Shown piece by piece: positions 39,144-49,117 of a stretch of 64,000 nucleotides of DNA. Positions within the stretch are counted from its first letter, which is position 1. Each line of letters opens with the position of its first letter. The DNA comes from Saccharomycopsis malanga (lineage: Eukaryota; Ascomycota; Saccharomycetes; Ascoideales; Saccharomycopsidaceae), in the NCBI GenBank assembly GCA_004014935.1, contig CP025323.1, positions 434,001 to 498,000 on the forward strand, read 5' to 3'. A model generated the notes under the pieces. It made no database searches. It was not told the origin of the DNA and saw only the letters and a program-made list of their open reading frames with translations. A program made the position numbers and the translations under genes.

Positions 39144-40103
39144 TTTTTTTGAAAATTTTTTTTTGGTACACAGGTGCTAAGATAGGATAATACTGAGAAT
39201 TTTTTCACCAAAGATCCTTGAACATGATATGTCAGCCATTTTTGTTCTCTCATCACCATAAAAATTCCTGAGATTCATAACTTTACTGAATTGTTTTTGC
39301 TGCTTATATTTTAAAGCATTGTAATGTAATATCTTTGATAGACTTATGGTATTTTATAACATGATGAAAACATTATTAAACTGGGCGTTTCTTATACCTT
39401 CATAGGTTTGCTTGGTGTCCTTAGCAATTTTGTATTATATATGAACAGTAGTAACCGTTTTCTTGTTGGTTGTCTAGTTGACCTTTCTTATATATTCTTA
39501 TTCTAAGTTTTTATAATCAGATAGGTTAAGCTACATGTCACATACATAGTCTTCTGACTTATGACGACAGAGTCTAGTTCTCAAGTTGAAATGAATCCAA
39601 ATCATTATATTAGATGAATTTCTATTTTGTTCAAATACTAGTTTTATTTTTTTATTTTTAGAAAACATATTATATTAGAAGTGTTGACAGCTGCTCCCTT
39701 CGAACAGCACTGTCAGATTGATTTTTACATAGTTGTTCTGTAAAATCTAAAGACTTTACTTTTAGTTGCAAGTCTAATCATATAACCATATTATTGTCTC
39801 CAGATTTTAGTCCATATATAATATGGTCACAAGCTTTTTCAACTAAGGGTTTTACTGAAATAATCTACAAAAAATGCTGCTCAGTCAACAAAAAAAAAAA
39901 AAAAAAAAGAAAGGAAAAAAAAAATTCACCTTCGAAAATATGTACAACTTTGAAGAATCTGCTTTATAATTGCTTTTTGATACGGTGTTAATGTTGCTTT
40001 TTATTATAACAGAATGGAAAACTGGTGATATTGAAGGTTCTCGGGTAAAAAACGTTTAACCCTCAAAACGAGGTTTGCAAAGTATCAAAAAAAAAAAAGG
40101 AAA

Positions 40104-40174
40104 TGCGTAGACCGGGAATCGAACCCGGGGCTCAACGATGGCAACGTTGAATTTTACCACTAAACCATCCACGC
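40104..40174 (-). tRNA. tRNA-Gly(GCC), copy 2
   Basis: Identical over all 71 bases to the copy about 1 kb to the left, same orientation, with its own T-run terminator (minus strand, about 40,087-40,098). Flanks differ except for short A/T runs. Confidence 0.97.
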
Positions 40175-40670
40175 ATAATTGAAAAAATTTTAATATGCTG
40201 TGGCCTGTCTACCTAAACATATAAAAATTCCAGGTTCTCCTAGCATTTAGATTGCTGAGTGGGCCTTTTATAAGTTTTTGCTCATCACTAGTTGTTTATA
40301 TCAGTTTGTCAAACTTCCACACCCTTTTAACATCATTAACCATCCGACGTAGAGTGATTTATTTCATGTAGTGGTAGAACACAATGTCAATAGTTGAAAG
40401 ACATGTTCATAAAGCCCCAGTGGTGTCAATACCAGCATCTGATGTGCTAATTGAACAATATAACCAAGTGGCTCATTCCTACTGGAGCACTTAAAGGGCG
40501 AGGGAATAACCATAAGACTTGCATTCAAGTCACATTTTTAACTGTAAAATTTACTTGTTTTGACGCACCAAAGATCGTAGAGTAGCCAGCAAAATGAGCA
40601 CTGGTAATCAGACTCACACCAACTGATACAGCTCAAGACAAAAAAAAAACTCTAATGAGTGAAAAAATAT

Positions 40671-40742
40671 TTCCGATACCGGGAGTCGAACCCGGGTCTA
40701 CTCGGTGAAAGCGAACCGTGCTAGCCGTTACACTATATCGGA
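40671..40742 (-). tRNA. tRNA-Glu(TTC)
   Basis: Minus strand: starts TCCGATATAGTGTAACGGCT, anticodon loop CTTTCAC, T arm CCGGGTTCGACTCCCGG, ends TATCGGA plus A. No intron. T6 terminator (minus strand) at 40,661-40,666. Confidence 0.97.
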
Positions 40743-40785
40743 TTTTGTTGAAAAGTTTTGGTCCGTAGAAGAGCGATCAAAGAAA

Positions 40786-40893
40786 ATGTCGATTACCCAG
40801 CGCAAACTCTACTTTGTAGTTTTTGAATTATTAGCCCTAGGCGTTTTGATGTCTGCTTATATCAAACCTTGGCAAGTGTTAAAGGGATCATGA
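40786..40893 (+). CDS. Possible 35-residue membrane microprotein
   Basis: ATG in a good yeast context (AGAAAATG) opens 35 codons: MSITQRKLYFVVFELLALGV then LMSAYIKPWQVLKGS. A basic start, one hydrophobic helix (about 8-25) and a KPW tail would suit a small membrane protein of mitochondria or ER. It begins 44 bases upstream (in genomic order) of the tRNA-Glu gene, on the opposite strand. I know no family for it, and an open frame this short can arise by chance. Confidence 0.25.
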   Translation: MSITQRKLYFVVFELLALGVLMSAYIKPWQVLKGS

Positions 40894-42574
40894 AACTTTT
40901 TTAGGAATATCAGAATGCATGTTTAAATGCATACACTGGTATCATGTACTATACGAGGATGTTCTTGTCAGGTAGATCTTGATAATACCGAAGTTGGCTG
41001 AGGTTGCTTGTATCTTATATTTTGGTATTCTCTTCGATGACATTTCTTGCAACTTCAATACCCTTAGTTCATAAGTGATTGCTTAGCAAATGCGCCATCT
41101 GTCAGCAAGTTATGTTGCCAAGAAGTTGAAAGAAAACGCCTGATAGATGCTAAAAGAAAGACTCCATTTAAGAATTGGGGTAGACAAAGTAATGTAATGA
41201 AATTGGTGCCAGCAACAATACCAAACGGTAATTTGCACATGACATTTTCAATGAAATTGGAAGAAAGCGATATGGAACGTTATGATGGGACACGTATACG
41301 GTGGAACACGCCTTGGGTGCTGTGGCTGCTTGCCTATTTGCATGCGCATGCGCTGCATACTGCAGCCCGACTGGTACGTTCATAGCGTGTCTAGCATGTG
41401 AGGGAACAAGGCGGAGCGCATCATTGTAAGCGCTTTTACGTGTTTAATAAAGCCGGGTGTCCACTGATTATGAGCACTGACTGTTTATGACATCATGCGC
41501 AGTATCAGAACCACCTACTAAGGTTCCAAGATAGCGAAGTGTCAGCAAACTATTGTTGATTGGGCAAAGAGAAAAGAATGTTGGTGGACTTGTTGAAATG
41601 TATTTTTGAATAATTGAAACGAAGATTTATCAAAATTAAAATTGCAGTTATATTTCTGTCATTACTAGTTTTTCATTTGTAGTCGAAATAGTAAGGATTT
41701 AAAGGTAGACAAATTATGGTATCGGATATAAAGTAGAAATGAAGCACTGCCTCGATAACAACGGTGCGAAATACCTTCCGTAGTGCCTCTATTATGATCT
41801 CACTATAATCTGTAAAAAGAAACAATAATATCTAAAGGACAGTATATCCAAACAGCCTGTATTCCTTGTTCAGTAACTGTTTGGTGGTGCTACATAATAT
41901 TGCACGACATCCATACATAGCAATTAATCAATCAAAAGCCCCGAGTAAATACCAGATTTCAAACATCCAGCAAACCCTATACTGTCATTAGCCTGAACAC
42001 ACATAGTAAACAAATGTAGAGCATAAATTTACAGTAGCAAAAGCAAAGATTTTCGGTGCTTGTCAATGATATTAGACTAGTGCTATAATTTTACTTCTTA
42101 TACTGCCCTTTTCCTCCTTAAATTTATTGCATTGCATAGTTATTATTTTATTTTTTAAGTTTTATTTTATTTTTTTTATTTTTCCTCCGCCTTTTTCGTC
42201 AATTTTCTTTTTCCGTTTCCCTGTTTCCTTTATTTATCACCAATTTGTCCCTGTTCGAGACCCCCCATTCTTTTTTTCGAATATTGTTTAACCAGACCTA
42301 TTCTCCATTTGTTCTTGTTGTGTGTTGTTTATCTTCTATAAATTTATTACCCGTTGGACTATTTTCCATTGCATCTTCGACATTAGTTCGATCCGGTTCT
42401 AGTTGTCATTCACTCAAAACCTGTTAAGGCAATAAAATAAAGAATAAGTGGAAGTTAAGTGCCAAACTGAGGGTATAAAATTGTTAACACGTTCATTCAT
42501 TTCCTATAGTCATCTTAATCATTCTACTGGTTTTTACATTCCATTAAGCATCTTTCATTGAATAAAGTGGCACT

Positions 42575-43774
42575 ATGAAGAAAGAATTAAGGTTCCTTAT
42601 ATGGAGCCATGTGGTAGTCATTTTGTTTCTTGTTTATCAAGTTTCTGATTTAATGACTCTTATTTATGATGATACCTTTCAAGACTCTTTATTGAGTGTC
42701 GACCTTAACCCTCCTGAAGGTGGGCATTTGAACAAACCAGAGCTTATCCCTAAAATCATCCATCAAACTTATAAGAATAATACCATCCCTGAAAAGTGGA
42801 AGGAAGGTCAGCAAGCTTGTGTTGATTTACATCCAGATTACCAATATATCTTATGGACTGATACTATGGCTAGAGAGTTCATTGCTGACCATTATCCATG
42901 GTTTTTAAATACTTTTGACAATTACAAATATCCTATTCAAAGAGCAGATTCCATTCGGTATTTCGTTCTCAATCATTATGGTGGTATCTATATTGATTTA
43001 GATGATGGTTGTCAAAGAAAGCTTGATCCCTTGCTCTCAGTTCCAGCTTTTGTAAGAAAGACAGCTCCTTCTGGTATTTCTAATGATGTTATGGGCAGTG
43101 TTCCACGTCACCCGTTTTTTCAAAAAGTCTTGGACAATTTGGAAAAGTATAATTATAATTATTTTGTCCCTTACATTACGGTAATGTATACCACTGGTCC
43201 ATTGTTTTTGTCTGTCATTTGGAAAAGATATAAGAGATGGGGTGTTCCTGAAGGTGGGGTCGTTAGAATTTTACAACCTGACGATTACAAGAAACATTCT
43301 TATTCCTTTTTCAAAATTTCCAAGGGTGATTCGTGGCATTTGAACGATGCAGAATTCATCAAAAGTTTGGCTGGTCATATTTTTGAATGCGTTATTGCTG
43401 GTACTGCTTTGGTATTGTTCATTTTTTATTTGGAGTACAAATTTTATGTTTGGTTACAAAATGGTAACTATGTTAGAATCAGAAATCAAATTTACCGCGT
43501 TTTGCACTTAAATATCACCGATGATGATGATGACCATTACGGCTCTGGAAGCGGTTCTATTCCTTATTATGTTGTCGCTAACAATGAACCTAATGTCCAT
43601 AGACAATCACCTAATGCTAATAATAATTCTAGCAATGGTATGTTGAAGCTTGTTGGCTTACAATCCAATCTTTTGGACCAATTCACTGGAGGCCGTAAAA
43701 TCAACAGAAATAGAAAAGATTCCAACATAATATTGCCAAATGTTGATATTGAATTGAATTTCACCAATCATTAG
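42575..43774 (+). CDS. SUR1: Sur1/Csh1-like inositol-phosphorylceramide mannosyltransferase subunit (GT32)
   Basis: 399 residues (Sur1 382, Csh1 376). An N-terminal anchor lies at 8-28. The GT32 domain has PKIIHQTYKNNTIPEKWKEG, RADSIRYFVLNHYGGIYIDL with the DxD motif DLDDG at 141-145, and MGSVPRHPFFQKVL. A second membrane segment is at about 265-290, then a cytosolic tail of about 110 residues rich in Asn/Ser. With Csg2 the enzyme adds mannose from GDP-mannose to IPC in the Golgi, making MIPC. Sur1 and Csh1 are post-duplication paralogues in S. cerevisiae, so the symbol stands for the family. Related Och1/Hoc1 enzymes lack the second membrane span. Confidence 0.88.
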   Translation: MKKELRFLIWSHVVVILFLVYQVSDLMTLIYDDTFQDSLLSVDLNPPEGGHLNKPELIPKIIHQTYKNNTIPEKWKEGQQACVDLHPDYQYILWTDTMAREFIADHYPWFLNTFDNYKYPIQRADSIRYFVLNHYGGIYIDLDDGCQRKLDPLLSVPAFVRKTAPSGISNDVMGSVPRHPFFQKVLDNLEKYNYNYFVPYITVMYTTGPLFLSVIWKRYKRWGVPEGGVVRILQPDDYKKHSYSFFKISKGDSWHLNDAEFIKSLAGHIFECVIAGTALVLFIFYLEYKFYVWLQNGNYVRIRNQIYRVLHLNITDDDDDHYGSGSGSIPYYVVANNEPNVHRQSPNANNNSSNGMLKLVGLQSNLLDQFTGGRKINRNRKDSNIILPNVDIELNFTNH

Positions 43775-45230
43775 GGGTCTTACTTCACTTACCGAACACT
43801 GGAGTATGGCAGTCAATTGATTTTTGGCAACTGCCAAAATTCGGATTCCCGTTTAACGTACACACATAATGCCTCATGGTTATGACTTTTTCAAAAGCCC
43901 TAATAATTTTTTTTCATTTCTGCAATGTCCATCGTTTTCATCTAAACTTTGTTTTTACTTGTTCTTTTGATTTTCTCAGTTACTCATATTTTAATATTGT
44001 TCATATCTTGATTTCCTTACATTTAAATACGCTTTTCTGGTTTCGCTATCATCAATTACATTTTTAGTCATGCTATCGTTCCTGTTTATAACATTTCTGT
44101 TGTTTTTTTGTCTCAGATTCTTACTATAATTATAGACATTTATATCTCTTTCTCTACTGGTTTTATTGTGTTAGAAAATCACCAATGAATATACCAGTTT
44201 CTTTTTTTTACGGGAGTTTTGATTTATTAAATTCGATGATTTGTTTTTATCTATCTCATTAGTTTTTGTAGATTTATTTATTTGGGAACTACTGGATAGT
44301 ATTCATTAGTTTCATTCCGTGTCCACCCCTTTTGGTCTTCAGCGTAACGCATTTGCATGATGCCGATCCTCACCCGGTAGCTCTTATTGGGCATCCGTAT
44401 CGTGAATCGAAACGATGTTGAGTATTTCATGTGTACAGAAGTTTGGGTTCTTAGTAAAAAATTGTTGAGAACACTGGTAACACGTAGTACTCGGACGCGG
44501 CACGGAGATAGGCTGTTCTCAAATTCTAGGGAGTTGCCTGTAGCATGAAATCAGTTGAATCAGTCTGAAAAGAAAAAAGACAGTAGGCTCATCAAGTGTT
44601 CCAACCCTGACTACGGACACTTTTTACTCACTGCTTTTACGATGATGAAAGTCTAGTGCTTACTTTTTAGCTCACCGAATGTTCAGAAAAGATTGTGAGT
44701 AGATTATAATGACCGGGACATGATTGGGTTTTCACCCACTGGGTTTTACCAAGTCCCCTTAGACATAGCGCGTATATAAGAAACTGATATGTACTGGGCT
44801 TGAAATATATGATATTACTATTATTATTAAGACTAAATATTGAGCACTATTAAGAATATCATGCTTAAATTATTAGCTGGTCTCTCCTAGTTGATCCTAC
44901 TTTTATTCCAACACCAGGATTTCCCTCTGTTAACAACCGGAGAAGCGAATGGCACATGACCACCTAAAGCTTATTTTTGCCATCGACAGATTAGGCATCA
45001 TGATTTGATAATTATCTTGACATATATATTATTTTAAAATTTCTAGCATCATATTCAAAAAGGTGAAGTTTTTTACTTCCCTACAACCCTAGTTTTCGAG
45101 AAGCACTGTTTTATTCTTTAATTACTGATTCATCAATATAACCAAGCGGTTCGAGTAGTTGTCAGATATTAGTCAGTTTATCTCTAATTCCCGAAACTTG
45201 AATCTTCATCAGTAACTACAGGTCTACAAA
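43775..45230. other. Spacer with a SINE copy
   Basis: T-rich 3' flank of the mannosyltransferase (43,880-44,320), then a G+C-richer part (44,330-44,540) with GATGCC...GGGCATC pairing, then SINE copy 4. No protein gene seen. Confidence 0.5.
44470..44829 (+). mobile_element. tRNA-derived SINE, copy 4
   Basis: The clear part runs from the A-rich linker (GAAAAGAAAAAAGACAG, 44,567 onward) through a degenerate B box (CATCAAGTGTTCCAACCCTG; CTACGGACA matches CTACGAACA of copy 2), GTCTAGTGCTTACTTTTTAG, then the 3' module (ATAATGACCGGGACATGATT, CACTGGGTTTTACCAAGTCC, CTTAGACATAGCGCGTATAT, TACTGGGCTTGAAATATATG) and an ATT tail (44,815-44,829). Upstream, CGTAGTACTCGGACG resembles the head of copy 2 (GATAGTACTCTGCGA), so the copy may be near full length; that 5' limit is uncertain. 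Confidence 0.68.
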
Positions 45231-45788
45231 ATGAGTTGCTGTACTGATATAATCCTTGTGATTGTCGCTCTTTTCTTTCCACCTTTACCGGTCATGATTA
45301 GAAGAGGGATTTGTTCTGCAGACGCCATTATTAACATTGCCCTCTGCTTTCTCGGATATATTCCTGGCACATTGCATGCCTGGTATATAATTGCATCATA
45401 TCCAGGCAACGACAAGCAGTATTACCGTGTAAATGATGAGGAGGCTGTCTATTATGTTTCCAGAGCCGCTAGCCATCAACAGCCTTGTCATGCTCCAAGC
45501 AATAAGAAAAAACGTACTAAGAAACCACATGCCCAGAATCAATTGGAAGGTGCTTCTTCTCAAGCTCTGCAAGATGGTCAACAGATCAACCAACAGCACT
45601 CTCACAAAAATAACTCACATGCAACAGTAACCTATGGCTCAATCAATGACTCTCAGGCAGGTACTTCCAGATCCCATGCAAATTCCGACCATTCCAACAA
45701 TGCGCCACCTCCGTCATATGCCGAGGTTGTCCATCAATCCTTAGAGAATCTGAACCATAATCCAACTGACAATAAACAGACCATTTGA
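45231..45788 (+). CDS. SNA3/SNA4-like PMP3-family protein with a PPSY motif
   Basis: 185 residues. The first 55 form the two-helix Pmp3/UPF0057 fold (IVALFFPPLPVMIRRGICSA, then INIALCFLGYIPGTLHAWYI). A long polar tail ends in PPPSYAEV (159-166), a PPxY-type WW ligand. S. cerevisiae Sna3 and Sna4 have this layout, with PPAY and PPPY, and use it to bind the ubiquitin ligase Rsp5. Sna3 acts as an Rsp5 adaptor in multivesicular-body sorting. PPSY is a plausible variant. A poly-basic KKKRTKK lies at 92-98. The plain PMP3 gene lies 4.9 kb to the right. Confidence 0.82.
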   Translation: MSCCTDIILVIVALFFPPLPVMIRRGICSADAIINIALCFLGYIPGTLHAWYIIASYPGNDKQYYRVNDEEAVYYVSRAASHQQPCHAPSNKKKRTKKPHAQNQLEGASSQALQDGQQINQQHSHKNNSHATVTYGSINDSQAGTSRSHANSDHSNNAPPPSYAEVVHQSLENLNHNPTDNKQTI

Positions 45789-46690
45789 GGTTTACATGTG
45801 TATTTGATTGTTGTCGTATACATTTTTCCTCGCTTATTTTACGCTAAACAATTTTTATTCTCCAGAAGCTTTTCATTTCTTTTATCTTTATTCGTTATTC
45901 GGCTTTTTTATGTGTTCATTGTATAGATCGAACTTATAGGGTTTCACTAATTTCTTTACGTGTTTTGTTAACAGTTGACTTGATAATTTGAATAACTTGT
46001 AGAAGTGATCAATGTTGTTGTGTTATAACCATATAGCCATAAAGGCATTTTTAATATTATGATCTTAGAATACTTTTCACACTTTTTTGTAAGAACATTG
46101 CTTAGTGGTATGGTTATTCAACTTTGTATGGTTATACTTTTAATCAAGTCATAAAGTCTCTAGCTATGCATTTTTCTATTGTTTTCGACATGTTACTTCC
46201 GACATCAGTGCTATACTAAATCTATCTCAAGCCGTCCTTTGATAGTTTTTAGAATACTTTTTTCCTGTTTATTCGTTTGCTCAACGTTTTGTAAATTTTT
46301 TTTAAAATAGTTTTTAATTTGAAACTAATTAATTCAAATTTAGACCTTCACAGTCTTTTTTAAGAAGCCACGAAAGAAGTGGTATATCTATAGCTACTCA
46401 CAAACAGTATCATTCTTTTATGGAGATTATAAACCACTTCCAGAATGTTCAATTAAATAACAGGCATGGTAAAGTTTATATTTATCAAAGTAACAGTGCT
46501 ATGAACAAATGCAAAGACAATGAGCCGGCAAAAAAAAAAAAATGGCAACTAAAACCTTTCAATTTATATAAAAAAGTAGAAAGAAAAAAATCCCAAACAC
46601 CAAACATGCGGTATCGCAAGTAAAAAACCAACCGAAAGCTAATAAAGCAGAAAAAAAATATGCAGTAAAGTATAAGAGAAAGATAGCCTC
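45789..46690. other. Convergent spacer SNA-like/F-box-LRR gene
   Basis: AT-rich. The 67-codon frame at 46,420-46,623 is Lys/Asn-rich and unconvincing. Nothing else seen. Confidence 0.5.
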
Positions 46691-49117
46691 TCATCTACAG
46701 TTGTAAACAAAGGAAGAGAACCCACTTGCTCTGTAAATGTTAATCTCTGGATTTAAAGTGTTGAGATAATCTACATCAATGTCTTTGTTGCCATTAACAT
46801 GAAGATGTTCTAATTCAGGTAACTCTTCAAGTCCTTCACACTTAACAATTTTGTTGTTGTTCAAATTGAGGGTCTTCAAAGATTTGAGGTGAGAAACATT
46901 TTGTATTTTATCAATGTGATTATCGTTCAAAAATACCGCAGTCAAACCAGTCAACTTGTCCAAATTTTCTAATAAGGAAATTGAGTTCTCGTCAAGATAC
47001 AACTGCGAAAGTTTACGTAAGTTGTCCAAAGATTCAATTTTTTCAATTTTGTTTGATGTCAAATATAAAAACTGAAGGTTTTCAAGCAGATCCAAATTTT
47101 CAATTTTGGATATCTGGTTATCTCTGATCGACAAAACCTTAAGCCTTGGTAGACCATCTAAATTTTCGATCTTTCCGATGTTATTGTTAGAAAAGTCTAA
47201 AGAGTTTAAGTTAGGAAGATTTAAATCTTCCGGAACTTTAGAAATGTTATTATTTGCTAGTGTCAACCCTTTCAAAGTGTTGGCACCGTTAATATTGTTT
47301 ATGTTATTGATACGGTTGTGAGAAAGGTTTACAATGGAAAGGGCCGGGAAGTCACTGAACGGCTGACTTATTTCTTCAATAGAGTTGTTGTTTAGGTAAA
47401 GTTCTTGCAACTTTACCTGTTGGTCAAGGTTTTTTAAAGCCTCAATCTTATTGAAACTGAGATCCAATACCTGTAAGTTGGACAAGTTGTCAATATCTTC
47501 AATCTCATGAACTTGATTGTATGCCATATAAAGACAAGTGAGTTTATTCAAATGGTTTAATGGTTGAATGGCAGTACAATCATTTCTCTTTAAATCGAGT
47601 ATTTTGAGGTTTGGTAATTTTGGAAAGTTATCTAATTTGGAAATCAAATTGTTCGACAACGACAATACTTCCAAGTTTTCACAAGCCGACAAGTTTTCTA
47701 CTGTGGAAATAACATTGTCAGTGAAATGTAATGTTTGTAAATCATGCAAGTTTTGTAGATTTTCGATTTTAATAATTTTGTTGGATGCTATTTTGAGTTC
47801 AGTCAAAAGTGTCAAATTGTCTAAATTTTGCAACTTCATAATCTCGTTGTTAGACAAATCTAAAGTCTTTAAATTAGTACAATTCTGAAGATTGTCAATA
47901 TGGAACAACCCATTATCATTGAGATAAAGTGTCTTGAGATTTTTCAAATGCATCATCTCAATACCTATCTCTCTTATCTTGTTACAGCCAAGGTTCAAGA
48001 TTTCCAAGTTTCCCAAGGATTTCATATTTTCAATTTTGGTAATCAGATTGAAAAAAAGTTGCAAATCCTTCAAATTTTTCAATTCATTAAGATTTTCTAT
48101 CTTTGAAATCTGGTTCTCCACAAGCACTAGTTGTTGCAAGTTTTTCAATTTATGAAGATTCTGCAACTTGGTCAAATTATTGTATGACAAATTTAAATAA
48201 GTAAGTTGAGGCAAATCAATAACTTCATGCAATTTAGTTATGAAATTTTTCGACAAATCCAACACCTTTAAACTAGGCAAATACTTTTGAGACAAGTTTG
48301 TGTATGATTCAATATAATTGCCATCAAGATACAACTGTCTTAACATCGGAAGTTTGAAATTTTTGCCATCAAGACATTTGAACTCATAGTTCACAGTTAA
48401 CGAAGACAAACGAGTTAGATTGAATCTTGTAAAATCTATTAAAGTGTCTTTTTCGTGAAATTTCACCATCAACTTTTGTAAATTCTTTTCATTGATTATA
48501 CTCAAATTCTCATCACTATTGAAGACAGTGTAATTGGATATTTGCAAAGAGTTTGCTTTGAGTTTCAAATAAGGACAACACACCTCCAAGGAAATTAAAC
48601 CAGAAACACTGTTAACGAAATCTGATAACTGGGTAAGCTTCTGATCATCCTGCAATAATTGTCGGCAACAAACCTTTTCTTTATGAGCTCCTGAGAAAGG
48701 AGAAGTACTGGTGGTGTTACCATCTAGCTGGTACTCGCATTTGATGTAAAAGTTTTTTATACAAAGCTTGAAATGTGTCAAACTCGATAAAGAGTCCAAG
48801 AAACAGACACAAATAATGCCACTGTTATTGGCTGATATAGGACCATCGACAGCAGCACTGGGACTATGACCATTTCTGATAAAATGAAATTCTCCAAGAG
48901 CAACAGTATTTTCTTTCAAACTGATCGCTTGGTCTTTGGTTAAACTAGAAACATTTGTGGTGATGAACAAAACATTCTGAAATAACAACGAGTTGAGGGT
49001 CTCTCTTATGTTAACGTCCTGTGCAAAGTTCTTATATATGACAGCCAAGTCCGATAATGGAAGTTGACGAAAGATCTGCCAGACTAATTCGGCAGGAAGT
49101 GAATTTATGGATGGCAT
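46691..49117 (-). CDS. F-box protein with SDS22-type leucine-rich repeats
   Basis: 808 residues from the ATG at 49,115-49,117. The N-terminus MPSINSLPAELVWQIFRQLP is an F-box start (LPxELxxxIFxxL, about 4-45). From about residue 265 to 780 there are some 23 LRRs of the 22-residue SDS22 kind (LKNLQQLVLVENQISKIENL; LPRLKVLSIRDNQISKIENL). An F-box with LRRs suggests a substrate receptor of an SCF ubiquitin ligase, but SDS22-type repeats are more usual in phosphatase regulators, so the partner is open. An in-frame ATG at 49,268-49,270 would add 51 residues with a hydrophobic start. I prefer the downstream start because the F-box then sits at the N-terminus and TATA-like sequence lies between the two ATGs. 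No firm S. cerevisiae orthologue is named. Confidence 0.85.
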   Translation of the reverse strand: MPSINSLPAELVWQIFRQLPLSDLAVIYKNFAQDVNIRETLNSLLFQNVLFITTNVSSLTKDQAISLKENTVALGEFHFIRNGHSPSAAVDGPISANNSGIICVCFLDSLSSLTHFKLCIKNFYIKCEYQLDGNTTSTSPFSGAHKEKVCCRQLLQDDQKLTQLSDFVNSVSGLISLEVCCPYLKLKANSLQISNYTVFNSDENLSIINEKNLQKLMVKFHEKDTLIDFTRFNLTRLSSLTVNYEFKCLDGKNFKLPMLRQLYLDGNYIESYTNLSQKYLPSLKVLDLSKNFITKLHEVIDLPQLTYLNLSYNNLTKLQNLHKLKNLQQLVLVENQISKIENLNELKNLKDLQLFFNLITKIENMKSLGNLEILNLGCNKIREIGIEMMHLKNLKTLYLNDNGLFHIDNLQNCTNLKTLDLSNNEIMKLQNLDNLTLLTELKIASNKIIKIENLQNLHDLQTLHFTDNVISTVENLSACENLEVLSLSNNLISKLDNFPKLPNLKILDLKRNDCTAIQPLNHLNKLTCLYMAYNQVHEIEDIDNLSNLQVLDLSFNKIEALKNLDQQVKLQELYLNNNSIEEISQPFSDFPALSIVNLSHNRINNINNINGANTLKGLTLANNNISKVPEDLNLPNLNSLDFSNNNIGKIENLDGLPRLKVLSIRDNQISKIENLDLLENLQFLYLTSNKIEKIESLDNLRKLSQLYLDENSISLLENLDKLTGLTAVFLNDNHIDKIQNVSHLKSLKTLNLNNNKIVKCEGLEELPELEHLHVNGNKDIDVDYLNTLNPEINIYRASGFSSFVYNCR

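Larger units (their letters stand above)
38720..42574. other. 3.9-kb gene-poor stretch with three tRNA genes
   Basis: Holds two tRNA-Gly(GCC) genes and one tRNA-Glu(TTC), all on the minus strand, plus a possible 35-residue microprotein at 40,786. A G+C-richer patch at about 41,270-41,520 contains GCATGCGCATGC-type palindromes. The stretch from 42,090 to 42,420 is strongly pyrimidine-rich and is probably the leader/promoter of the mannosyltransferase gene. I looked for LTR remnants near the tRNAs and found none I can support. Confidence 0.5.

Noticed and set aside
39660-39760. TGTTGACA... sequence near the tRNA genes as a possible solo LTR
   Set aside because: No matching terminal CA end, no flanking duplication and no second copy in the window.
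40384-40494. 36-codon frame MSIVERHVHKAPVV... between the tRNAs
   Set aside because: Good ATG context but no recognisable feature; length is within chance expectation.
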